This document shows positions 5,155 through 11,455 of a stretch of DNA of 11,455 nucleotides, one piece after another. The DNA is from Candidatus Aminicenantota bacterium (GTDB taxonomy: Bacteria > Acidobacteriota > Aminicenantia > Aminicenantales > JAFGBC01). Made by a program: the position numbers and the translations under genes. Location of the stretch: contig JAFGBC010000075.1 in assembly GCA_016933355.1 (NCBI GenBank), forward strand, positions 1 to 11,455, given 5' to 3'. Under the pieces are notes generated by a model that was not told where the DNA came from, ran no database searches, and saw only the letters and a list, made by a program, of their open reading frames with translations. The first letter of the stretch is position 1. Each line of letters begins with the position of its first letter.

Positions 5155-7383
5155 TCAGTAGCGATTCCGAGACCGCCGGTCTCGGCCGCGGTCGGGGCCG
5201 CGGTCGCGACCGAACGGGCGTTTCTTGAAGGGGGGACGGCCCGCCGCCTGCTCGGACGGCGGCTGCCCCTCGCCTCCCTCGGCCGTTCCCGGCGGCGGCT
5301 CCTCGAGGGCCTTGCGGCTGAGCCGGACCTTGCCGTCCTCGTCGATGTTGGTGACCTTGACGTCCAGGACGTCGCCCATCTTGAGCACGTCGCGGACGCT
5401 CGAAATCCGGTGATGGGCGATCTCGGAGACGTGGAGCAGACCCTGGACGTTGGGCAGGATGTCCAGGAAGGCGCCGTACTCCTCGATCCGGACGACCTTG
5501 CCCTGGTAGGTCTTGCCCAGCTCGGCTTCGGCCGTGATGTCCTCGATCATCTTGCGGGCCTTCTCGGCGGCCGACATGTCGACGGAGGCGATAATGATCT
5601 TGCCGTCGTCCTCGATGTCGATCTTGGCCTTGGTCGTGGCGATGATCCGCTTGATGATCTTGCCGGCCGGCCCGATGACCTCGCTGACCTTCTCGGGGTT
5701 GACGAACAGGATGAGGATCCGGGGCGCATAGGGGGAAAGCTCGGGCCGGGGGGCGGGCAGGGCCGCCTTCATCTTGTCCAGGACCTGGAGCCGGGCGACC
5801 CGGGCCTTGGCCAGGGCTTCCTCGAGCATGGGGATGGTGATATAGGGAGCCTTGAGGTCGAGCTGAATCGCCGTGACGCCCTGTTCGGTGCCGACGACCT
5901 TGAAGTCCATGTCCCCGAAGTGGTCCTCGAGGCCCTGGATATCGGTCAGGATGACGTAGCCGTCCTCGACCTTGTCGCCCGCGGTCACCAGCCCCATGGC
6001 GATCCCGGCCGGAGTCATGGTCAGGGGTACGCCGGCGTCCATGAGGGCCAGGACGCCGCCGCAGACGGTCGCCATCGAGGACGAGCCGTTGGACTCGAGG
6101 ATGTCGGAGACGAGGCGGATCGTGTAGGGGAAGGACGCGTCCTTGGGGATGGCCGGCAGGACGCCCTTCTCGGCCAGCGCGCCGTGGCCGATCTCGCGGC
6201 GACCGGGCCCCCGGAGGAAGGAGGCCTCTCCGACGCTGAAGGGCGGGAAATTATAGTGGAGCATGAACCGCTTGTGGTATTCCTCGCCCAGGCTGTCGAT
6301 GCGCTGGACGTCCTCGAAGGTCCCCAGCGTCACGGTCGACAGGCTCTGCGTCTCGCCCCGCGTGAAAAGGGCCGAGCCGTGCGTCCGGGGGAGCAGGCCG
6401 ACCTCGATCGTGATCGGACGGATTTCGTCGAAGGCGCGGCCGTCGGGCCGGCGGCCCTCCTTGAGGATGAAGTCGCGGGCAACCTTCTTCTGGACCGTAT
6501 AGTAGATCTCTTTGGTCTCCTTGATCTCGTCCTCGTGCTCGGCCGGGATGTCCTTGAGAAGGTCGTCGAGGATCTCGCGCAGGCGGGCCTCGGAGGCCTT
6601 CTTGGGCTTGGTCAGGAAGGCGTCCTTGAGCCGGCCGCCGATCGCGGCCTCCATCTTGGCCGTCTTCTCGGGGTCGCGGGTCACGGGGGCGACGTCCCGC
6701 TTTTTGATGTCGAGGGTCGCGAAGAGGTCCTTCTGGGCGCGGATGATGTCCTGAATGGGCTCCCAGGCGGCCTTGAGGGCTTCGATGATCCGGGCTTCCT
6801 CGACTTCCTGGGCGCCGGTCTCGATCATGATGATGCCGCTCTCGTTTCCGACGACGGTCATGTTCAGGGGACTGGTTTCGAGCTGGGTCGAGGTCGGGTT
6901 GACGACGAACGCGCCGTCGACGATGCCGACCTTGACGGCGCCCAGCGGGGCGGTGTAGGGGATTTCGGAGAAATAGAGGGCGGTCGAGGCCCCGATGACG
7001 CCCAGGGTGTCCGGCTCGTTTTCGATGTCGGCCGAGAGGAGGAGGCCGACGATCTGCGTGTCCAGGAAATAGCCGTCCGGGAAGAGGGGGCGGATGGGCC
7101 GGTCGATCATGCGGGCGAGCAGGATCTCGCGCTCGGAGGGGCGCCCCTCGCGCTTGAAGAAGCCGCCCGGGATCTTTCCGGCGGCGTAGGTATTCTCGCG
7201 GTAGTCGACGATCAGAGGCAGGAAGGGCTTGGGCTCCCGGACCTCCTTCTTGGACGTCGCGGTGACCAGCATGACGGTGTCGCCGTATCGGATCAGGGCC
7301 GAGCCGTCGGCCTGCTTGCCGACCTTGCCGATCTCGATGCTTAGCGGACGTCCTCCGATGTCAAGACGGATTGTGTGGCTCAT
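5155..7383 (-). CDS. pnp: Polyribonucleotide nucleotidyltransferase (PNPase)
   Basis: 742 residues, a trimeric phosphorolytic 3'-5' exoribonuclease of RNA turnover. The full layout is visible: first RNase PH-like core (about 1-140, with FFKREGRPSE 75-84 and IDRPIRPLFP 93-102), helical linker (about 200-300), second catalytic core (about 312-530, with LPRTHGSALFTRGETQ 331-346), KH domain (about 555-615, GPAG 571-574) and S1 domain (about 622-692). LEDHFGDMDFK (485-495) matches the E. coli catalytic site, placing the metal-binding Asp at 487 and 493 and the Lys at 495. The tail (about 693-742) is low-complexity and basic, with RDRG/PDRG repeats. ATG 7383 was chosen because AAAGGA lies six bases upstream; a longer frame to 7461 would overlap rpsO. 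It follows rpsO by 28 bases, the classical pair. Confidence 0.98.
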   Translation of the reverse strand: MSHTIRLDIGGRPLSIEIGKVGKQADGSALIRYGDTVMLVTATSKKEVREPKPFLPLIVDYRENTYAAGKIPGGFFKREGRPSEREILLARMIDRPIRPLFPDGYFLDTQIVGLLLSADIENEPDTLGVIGASTALYFSEIPYTAPLGAVKVGIVDGAFVVNPTSTQLETSPLNMTVVGNESGIIMIETGAQEVEEARIIEALKAAWEPIQDIIRAQKDLFATLDIKKRDVAPVTRDPEKTAKMEAAIGGRLKDAFLTKPKKASEARLREILDDLLKDIPAEHEDEIKETKEIYYTVQKKVARDFILKEGRRPDGRAFDEIRPITIEVGLLPRTHGSALFTRGETQSLSTVTLGTFEDVQRIDSLGEEYHKRFMLHYNFPPFSVGEASFLRGPGRREIGHGALAEKGVLPAIPKDASFPYTIRLVSDILESNGSSSMATVCGGVLALMDAGVPLTMTPAGIAMGLVTAGDKVEDGYVILTDIQGLEDHFGDMDFKVVGTEQGVTAIQLDLKAPYITIPMLEEALAKARVARLQVLDKMKAALPAPRPELSPYAPRILILFVNPEKVSEVIGPAGKIIKRIIATTKAKIDIEDDGKIIIASVDMSAAEKARKMIEDITAEAELGKTYQGKVVRIEEYGAFLDILPNVQGLLHVSEIAHHRISSVRDVLKMGDVLDVKVTNIDEDGKVRLSRKALEEPPPGTAEGGEGQPPSEQAAGRPPFKKRPFGRDRGPDRGRDRRSRNRY

Positions 7384-7389
7384 GGAAAA

Positions 7390-7395
7390 TCCTTT
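7390..7395 (-). promoter_or_regulatory. Ribosome-binding site deciding the pnp start
   Basis: Minus-strand AAAGGA, six bases before ATG 7383, in the 28-base rpsO-pnp gap. It supports this start over the 26-codon longer frame. Confidence 0.65.
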
Positions 7396-7411
7396 GTGGA
7401 TAGGCCGGCGG

Positions 7412-7678
7412 CTACTTGCGGATGTTGAGCTTCCGGATGAGCTGCTCGTAGCGCTTGACATCCTCTTTCTTGAGGTGTTCCAGAAGCCGCTTTCTTTGTC
7501 CGACGACCTGCATGAGACCCCGGCGGGAGATGTGGTCCTTCTTGTGGGTCTCGAAGTGATGGATGAGCGTGTTGATGCGCTCGGTCATCAAGGCGATCTG
7601 GACTTCGGGCGAGCCCGTGTCCGTCGGGTGGACCTGGTTGTCCTTGATGAGCTTCGTTGTGTTGTCCTTCGTGGTCAC
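7412..7678 (-). CDS. rpsO: 30S ribosomal protein S15
   Basis: 88 residues, the usual S15 length. S15 binds the central domain of 16S rRNA early in 30S assembly. Family motifs: DTGSPEVQIALMTERI (20-35), THKKDHISRRGLM (44-56), QRKRLLEHLKKED (61-73), ending LIRKLNIRK. The start is GTG (7676-7678), with AAGGAG 10 bases upstream (7689-7694). Stop is TAG, which shows that TAG terminates a normal gene here. It has its own promoter and is followed by pnp. The predicted leader is only about 26 bases, short for the structured autoregulatory leaders known for S15 in some bacteria. Confidence 0.98.
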   Translation of the reverse strand: MTTKDNTTKLIKDNQVHPTDTGSPEVQIALMTERINTLIHHFETHKKDHISRRGLMQVVGQRKRLLEHLKKEDVKRYEQLIRKLNIRK

Positions 7679-7710
7679 GCTTTCTATACTCCTTGTGTTT
7701 TGTCGCTCTT

Positions 7711-7739
7711 ATGCTAGCAAAAAAGGCCTGTGATGTAAA
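7711..7739 (-). promoter_or_regulatory. Probable sigma-70-type promoter for rpsO-pnp
   Basis: Minus-strand TTTACA (7734-7739; 5/6 to TTGACA), 17-base spacer, TAGCAT (7711-7716; 4/6 to TATAAT). Predicted start near 7704, leaving about 26 bases before GTG 7678. The spacer contains a T6 run. Confidence 0.5.
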
Positions 7740-7766
7740 TGAACCCCCCGGCGCCTAGACACCCGG

Positions 7767-7783
7767 TCCGGACTCGGTCCGGA
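7767..7783 (-). terminator. Possible hairpin terminator after the small Lys-rich gene
   Basis: A perfect 7-base stem TCCGGAC/GTCCGGA with a 3-base loop starts about nine bases after the stop of the 7793-8011 gene and lies upstream of the rpsO promoter. No T-run follows directly, so it is at best a weak or factor-dependent terminator, or an RNA-end stabilising hairpin. Confidence 0.35.
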
Positions 7784-7792
7784 TGACGGGAC

Positions 7793-8011
7793 TTACTTCG
7801 ACTTGAGCAGGTCCCGGCGCTCGAGGAGGTGCTTGGCGTAGCGGGAATAGAGGCCGCCTTGGCTGGATTTCAGGCTTTCGAGCTGCTTTTCAAGCTCGGC
7901 CTGGGTCATTTTGTTGATCTTGGGGTTGTGCGCGGGCTTCTTGGGCGCATCGGCGGCCGGCGCCTGCTCGGCCTTGCCGGCGTCCTTTTTGTCCTTCTTT
8001 TCGTCTGCCAT
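7793..8011 (-). CDS. Small Lys-rich protein of unknown function
   Basis: 72 residues from ATG 8011, chosen because AAAGGA (8022-8027) lies 10 bases upstream; a longer frame to 8101 would start inside the promoter. The N-terminal half is low-complexity, rich in Lys, Ala, Asp and Pro (MADEKKDKKDAGKAEQAPAA...), and probably disordered. The C-terminal half (MTQAELEKQLESLKSSQGGL, then YSRYAKHLLERRDLLKSK) is predicted amphipathic helix. No signal peptide or known family was recognised. It has its own promoter, divergent from waaA, and lies upstream of rpsO, so a nucleic-acid or ribosome-associated role is conceivable but unproven. Confidence 0.7.
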   Translation of the reverse strand: MADEKKDKKDAGKAEQAPAADAPKKPAHNPKINKMTQAELEKQLESLKSSQGGLYSRYAKHLLERRDLLKSK

Positions 8012-8071
8012 GATATAGAAATCCTTTCCGTGCGTGTCTCCGGGGTAACCCAGGCGAACGGCCAGGATGGA

Positions 8072-8101
8072 AATATACCAGATTCCCGGCTCGAAAGTCA
8101 A
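8072..8101 (-). promoter_or_regulatory. Probable sigma-70-type promoter for the small Lys-rich gene
   Basis: Minus-strand TTGACT (8096-8101; 5/6), 18-base spacer, TATATT (8072-8077; 5/6). Predicted start near 8065, a leader of about 54 bases before ATG 8011. Faces away from the waaA promoter, whose -35 starts 16 bases beyond. Confidence 0.65.
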
Positions 8102-8117
8102 CCGAATTCATAGGCGT

Positions 8118-8146
8118 TTGACCCTCCCGGCCTTTTTTTGTATAGT
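8118..8146 (+). promoter_or_regulatory. Probable sigma-70-type promoter for waaA
   Basis: TTGACC (8118-8123; 5/6), 17-base spacer, TATAGT (8141-8146; 5/6). The predicted start, about 8153, is only a few bases before the GTG start at 8156, implying a nearly leaderless message. Confidence 0.65.
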
Positions 8147-8155
8147 CAACGAGCC

Positions 8156-9436
8156 GTGTTTTACGCCCTCTATTCGCTCCTTCTCTTCCTGGCCCTCCTC
8201 CTCTACGCCCCGTTCTATTGGGCCAAGGTCCGCTTCGTCAAAAAAGACAGGCTGCGCCTCGGGGAGAGGCTGGGTATCGGGCTTCCCCGGCGGCCCTCCG
8301 GCCGGCCCTGCCTCTGGATCCACGCCGTCTCTGTGGGCGAGGTCCTGTCGCTCCAAAGCCTCATCCGGGAGGTCAAAGCGAAGCATCCCGACTGGGAGAT
8401 CGCCTTCTCCTCCCTGACCGGGACGGGGCTGAGACAAGCCCGGGAGAAGATCAAGGACGCCGACCCCGTGTTCTTCATCCCTCTCGATTTCCGGGGGCCG
8501 GTCCGTCGCGTCCTCTCCAGGCTGAATCCCGACCTGCTCATCCTGGCCGAGTCCGAGCTCTGGCCCAACCTTCTCCGGGAGGCCCGGCGGAGGACGAAAG
8601 GGGTTCTGGTCATCAACGGCCGGATGTCGGAGCGGGCGTTCCGGAATTACCTCATGTTCAAGGGGCCGGCCCGCCGCGTTCTCGGCCAGGTCGACCGCTT
8701 TCTGGTCCAGACCAAGCGCGACGGCGACAGGATCGCCGCGGTCGGAGTCGACCCCGGCCGCATCGAGGTCGTCGGCAACCTGAAAGCCGAGGTCAGGCTG
8801 CCTCCTCCCGACCGGGAGGAGGAGGCCGTCCTCAAGAAGAGTCTCGGGCTCGCCGAAGACCGGACGGTGGTCTTGGCCGGAAGCACCCGAAAAGGGGAGG
8901 AGGACCGGCTCCTGGCCGCGTTCGCGCGGTCGCGGGGGGGTGTGCCGCCGCCCGTCCTGATCATCGCGCCGCGCCATCCCGAGCGGGCGGGAGACATCGA
9001 GCGCATCGCGGCGGGGCTGGGGCTGACCTGTGCGCGACGGACGACCGTCCGGCCTGGAGAGGTCTGGGACGTCCTTATCCTGGACACGATCGGCGAGCTG
9101 GCCCGCTTCTACGCCTTTTGCGACGCGGCCTTCGTGGGCGGAAGCCTCGTCGCCTGGGGCGGCCACAACTTCCTCGAGCCGGCCTATTACGGGAAGCCGG
9201 TCTTTTTCGGTCCGCACATGACGAATTTCGCGACTCTCGCCCGGAGCTTTCTCGAAGAGGGCGCCGCCCGCGTCGTCTCGACCGACGAAGACCTCGTCCG
9301 CATGCTCCGGCTCGAGGGCGTCGAAGACCTGCGGGAGATGGGACGGAAGGCGGCCGCCGTCCTCGACTCCATGGCGGGCGCCACCGCGAGGACCGTCAAA
9401 GCGATCGAGGACATGATGGGGAGGAACAAACGGTGA
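8156..9436 (+). CDS. waaA: 3-deoxy-D-manno-octulosonic acid (Kdo) transferase
   Basis: 426 residues from GTG 8156. WaaA (KdtA) moves Kdo from CMP-Kdo to the lipid A precursor at the inner membrane. An N-terminal membrane anchor (about 2-24) precedes a GT-B fold. Motifs: WGERFG-like LRLGERLG (33-40), WIHAVSVGE (54-62, with the catalytic Glu at 62 by analogy to Aquifex KdtA), ESELWPN (132-138), INGRMS (153-158), GNLK (207-210), STRKGEE (243-249), PRHPER (272-277), DTIGEL (310-315), and FVGGSLVAWGGHNFLEPA (326-343). The TTG at 8138 is rejected because it precedes the -10 box. There is no Shine-Dalgarno, consistent with leaderless initiation. The number of Kdo units added cannot be inferred. Its TGA overlaps the next start by four bases. 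Confidence 0.95.
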   Translation: MFYALYSLLLFLALLLYAPFYWAKVRFVKKDRLRLGERLGIGLPRRPSGRPCLWIHAVSVGEVLSLQSLIREVKAKHPDWEIAFSSLTGTGLRQAREKIKDADPVFFIPLDFRGPVRRVLSRLNPDLLILAESELWPNLLREARRRTKGVLVINGRMSERAFRNYLMFKGPARRVLGQVDRFLVQTKRDGDRIAAVGVDPGRIEVVGNLKAEVRLPPPDREEEAVLKKSLGLAEDRTVVLAGSTRKGEEDRLLAAFARSRGGVPPPVLIIAPRHPERAGDIERIAAGLGLTCARRTTVRPGEVWDVLILDTIGELARFYAFCDAAFVGGSLVAWGGHNFLEPAYYGKPVFFGPHMTNFATLARSFLEEGAARVVSTDEDLVRMLRLEGVEDLREMGRKAAAVLDSMAGATARTVKAIEDMMGRNKR

Positions 9437-10320
9437 ACCGACGGCTTGCGCGACGCCCGGGACGATTCCGGCGCAGCGCGTTCCCGGCAGTTTTTCTGAC
9501 GGCGGCTTTCCTCTTCAACACGGCGCCGGGCCGTCTCGGGGCCCAGGAGGCGGCCGGCTCCGGAGCGCTGGACCGGCTTGACCGCGCCTTTCTCAAGTCG
9601 TTCTTCGACGACCTCGGAAAAGTCGTCACGGCGCCCGGCCGCTGGACGGGGAAGGACTTCGCGGTCTTCGGCGGGGTCGCGGCGGCGGGCGGGTTCTCCT
9701 TCCTGCTCGATGAAGACATCCGGGAGACGGTCCAGGATTCCCGGTCATCGAGCTCGGACGATCTCTCGGGCTTCTTCTCGAATTTCGGGGACGGCCTTGT
9801 CCTTTCGGCCGGGCTCCTCGGGTTTTACGCCGCCGGCGAGCGGGCCGGCGATCCGACCTGGCGTCGGACGGCCCTCCTCGGCCTGAAAAGCCTGGGCGCT
9901 ACGGCTTTGCTCGTCATGGGATCCAAATTCGTGATCGGCCGGGCTCGACCCCGGGCGAACGAAGGCCGTTCGGTCTTCCGCCCGTTCTCGTTTAAAAGCA
10001 CCTATTACGCCCTGCCGTCCGGCCACGCCGCGTCGGCTTGGGCGGTGGCGGCGACGATCGCCGACCAGAGCGGGAACCGGACCGTGGACGCGGTGGCCTA
10101 CGGGTTGGCCGCGCTCGCCTCCCTCTCGCGCGTCCACGACGATAAGCACTGGACGTCCGACGTCGTCCTGGGCTCCGCCCTCGGCTATTTCACGGCGAAA
10201 AAGGTTTGCGCCCTGAACCGGCCCAAGCCGCCCGTCAGCCCGAGCCTTCTCGAGACGGCGCAGCTCTCCTTCGACCTGGCGGGACCTCGAACGTCCCTGA
10301 CGTTGAGCTGGAATTGGTAA
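9433..10320 (+). CDS. PAP2-family lipid phosphatase, exported/membrane
   Basis: 295 residues from GTG 9433, whose GTGA overlaps the waaA stop, so the two are translationally coupled. The N-terminus has a basic stretch and hydrophobic segment (about 17-31), probably a signal peptide cleaved near LGA-QEA (residue 37). All three PAP2 motifs are intact: K165-x6-RP (172-173), PSGH (195-198), and SR-x5-H-x3-D (S232, R233, H239, D243). These enzymes remove phosphate from lipid phosphates or pyrophosphates on the outer face of the inner membrane. Next to waaA, candidate substrates are undecaprenyl pyrophosphate or lipid A; neither can be chosen from sequence. The C-terminus (residues 278-295, ending TLSWNW) looks like an amphipathic beta strand, unusual for a PAP2 enzyme. 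Confidence 0.87.
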   Translation: MNRRLARRPGRFRRSAFPAVFLTAAFLFNTAPGRLGAQEAAGSGALDRLDRAFLKSFFDDLGKVVTAPGRWTGKDFAVFGGVAAAGGFSFLLDEDIRETVQDSRSSSSDDLSGFFSNFGDGLVLSAGLLGFYAAGERAGDPTWRRTALLGLKSLGATALLVMGSKFVIGRARPRANEGRSVFRPFSFKSTYYALPSGHAASAWAVAATIADQSGNRTVDAVAYGLAALASLSRVHDDKHWTSDVVLGSALGYFTAKKVCALNRPKPPVSPSLLETAQLSFDLAGPRTSLTLSWNW

Positions 10321-10325
10321 GGAGG
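10319..10325 (+). promoter_or_regulatory. Strong ribosome-binding site for the amidohydrolase
   Basis: AAGGAGG, six bases before ATG 10332 and overlapping the PAP2 stop codon, which ties the two genes into one transcript and sets the start. Confidence 0.75.
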
Positions 10326-10331
10326 CGACCA

Positions 10332-11455
10332 ATGGACAAGATCACGCGGCGCGAATTCATCGAGCGGGGAACCAGGGCCGCTGTCGGCGTCGCGGCCGGC
10401 GGAACGGGCCTCCTCGCGGCGAGCCGGCGGCGGACGGTCCGTGAGCTGGACCTCCTGGTCCGGAACGGCACGGTCTATGACGGGTCGGGCGCAGCCGGGG
10501 TTTTGGCGGACGTCGGCGTTTCGGGGGCCGAGATCGCGGCCGTAGGGAGGCTCGAGGGGGCGCGGGCCAAGGTCGTCATCGATGCCGTCGGCAAAGCCGT
10601 GTCGCCCGGCTTCATCGACGTCCATGACCATACCGCCGCCGAGCTTATCGTCAATCCCAAGGCCGAAAGCGCCGTCCGGCAGGGCGTCACGACCATCATC
10701 TCGGGGAACTGCGGCGTAAGCGTCTTCCCCGTGACGGAGAGGACGCTGGCGGACGAGGCCGGGAGCCTCAAGAAGGAATTCGGGATAGAGCTGAGCTGGC
10801 GCGATTGCGAGGGATTTTTCGCCGCGCTGGGAGAACGCGGCCACGCGTTGAACTACGCGACGCTGGTCGGGCAAGGCACCCTCCGCGCCGCGGCCATGGG
10901 ATTCAACGACCGGACGCCGACGGCCGCCGAGCTCGACCTCATGAAAACCCTGGCCGTCCGGGCCATGGAGCAGGGCGCCGTCGGCCTTTCGACGGGGCTC
11001 GAGTACACGCCGGGGAGCTTCGCGACCAGCGCCGAGATCATCGACCTCGCCCGCGTCGTCGCGTCCTCCGGCGGGATTTACGCCACCCATATGAGGGACG
11101 AGGAGGACCATGTCTTGGAGGCGATCGACGAGGCCGTCGCCATCGCCCGCGGCTCCGGCTGTCCGCTCGAGATTTCCCACTTCAAGATCGGCTACCCGCG
11201 CAACTGGCCGAAGCTCGACCTGGCCATCGCCAAGGTCGATGCGGCCAAGCGGGATGGCCTCGACGTTTTCTGCGACCGCTATCCCTATATCGCCAGCTCG
11301 ACCGGCCTCAGCCAGTACTTTCCGATGTGGGCGCGGGAGGGCCGGATCGAGGACTTCGTCGCCAGGCTCAAGGATCCCGCCCTCCAGGACAAGCTCCAGG
11401 CTTACGTTTCGGAAGGTGAGGCATCGCTCGGGTCTTGGGATAAAGTCCTCCTGTC
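10332..11455 (+). CDS. N-acyl-D-amino-acid deacylase family amidohydrolase (partial)
   Basis: 374 codons, running off the right edge. The N-terminus has a Tat signal (TRREFIERGTRAAVGVAAGG, 5-24), so it is exported folded. The body is a D-aminoacylase-type amidohydrolase that would release D-amino acids from N-acyl or N-carbamoyl compounds: VRNGTVYDGSG (43-53), SPGFIDVHDH (91-100) with the metal-binding HxH at 98/100, SGNCGVS (124-130) with Cys127, VGQGTLR (179-185), GLSTGLEYTPGSF (218-230), YATHMRDE (250-257), LEISHFK (279-285) and CDRYPYIASSTG (314-325). Cys127, His253 and His283 match the ligands known from Alcaligenes D-aminoacylase. Many relatives have HTHDD or HSHSD and VGHG where this has HDHTA and VGQG, so substrate may differ. 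The catalytic Asp would lie beyond the window. Confidence 0.9.
   Translation, partial: MDKITRREFIERGTRAAVGVAAGGTGLLAASRRRTVRELDLLVRNGTVYDGSGAAGVLADVGVSGAEIAAVGRLEGARAKVVIDAVGKAVSPGFIDVHDHTAAELIVNPKAESAVRQGVTTIISGNCGVSVFPVTERTLADEAGSLKKEFGIELSWRDCEGFFAALGERGHALNYATLVGQGTLRAAAMGFNDRTPTAAELDLMKTLAVRAMEQGAVGLSTGLEYTPGSFATSAEIIDLARVVASSGGIYATHMRDEEDHVLEAIDEAVAIARGSGCPLEISHFKIGYPRNWPKLDLAIAKVDAAKRDGLDVFCDRYPYIASSTGLSQYFPMWAREGRIEDFVARLKDPALQDKLQAYVSEGEASLGSWDKVLL

Noticed and set aside
4462..7344. Plus-strand open frame of 960 codons
   Set aside because: It is antisense to pnp and two of the pseudopilins. Its product is Asp/Gly/Leu/Val-rich low-complexity sequence, a typical shadow in GC-rich DNA, and no family motif is visible.
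7384..7461. 26-codon Ser-rich extension of PNPase
   Set aside because: It overlaps the end of rpsO in another frame; homologues start at the MSHTIRL-like position, with a ribosome site before ATG 7383.
8108..9217. Minus-strand open frame of 369 codons
   Set aside because: Antisense to waaA, whose motifs are unmistakable. The composition is shadow-like.
8218..9432. Upstream extension of the PAP2 frame through waaA
   Set aside because: Arg/Pro/Gly-rich shadow of waaA; the real protein starts with a signal peptide at GTG 9433.
10185..11180. Minus-strand open frame of 331 codons
   Set aside because: Antisense to the PAP2 and amidohydrolase genes, both of which carry full family motifs.

Overview
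This GC-rich window comes from a Gram-negative (diderm) bacterium. It carries two lipid A/Kdo genes (lpxB, waaA), lipoprotein and Tat-type export signals, and strong Shine-Dalgarno sites. The archaeal/eukaryotic-type prolyl-tRNA synthetase tail and the style of the pseudopilins would suit an Acidobacteriota/Aminicenantes-like lineage, but that placement is a guess from family resemblance and no RNA marker gene is present.

Layout. (1) Plus strand, 1-1664: the 3' end of proS, then pcm (protein-L-isoaspartate methyltransferase), then a secreted DUF192 protein, closely spaced as one transcript. (2) 1665-1811: a convergent gap, holding only a possible in-frame coding remnant on the minus strand. 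(3) Minus strand, 1812-8011, read right to left: a 72-residue Lys-rich protein, rpsO, pnp, three pseudopilin genes, lpxB, and a secreted protein of unknown function with its own consensus-like promoter. (4) Divergent from the small-protein gene, plus strand 8156-11455: waaA, a PAP2 phosphatase whose start overlaps the waaA stop, and the first 374 codons of a Tat-exported D-aminoacylase-family amidohydrolase.

Working together: rpsO-pnp is the familiar ribosome/RNA-turnover pair. The three pseudopilins share a KDPMT/RDPMT motif and look like one duplicated set for a type II secretion or type IV pilus-like machine. LpxB and WaaA act at successive stages of Kdo2-lipid A synthesis, and the PAP2 enzyme may act on a lipid phosphate or pyrophosphate in the same envelope pathway.

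The most notable observation is an in-frame TAG in the first pseudopilin. The frame stays open for 33 more codons that encode a C-terminus matching the end of the next pseudopilin, including a shared terminal Trp. The strong ribosome-binding site and ATG of that next gene lie inside the continuation. Other points are a divergent promoter pair that predicts a nearly leaderless GTG start for waaA, and a third pseudopilin that lacks Glu at position +5. I found no CRISPR array, tRNA, rRNA, insertion sequence or obvious mobile element.
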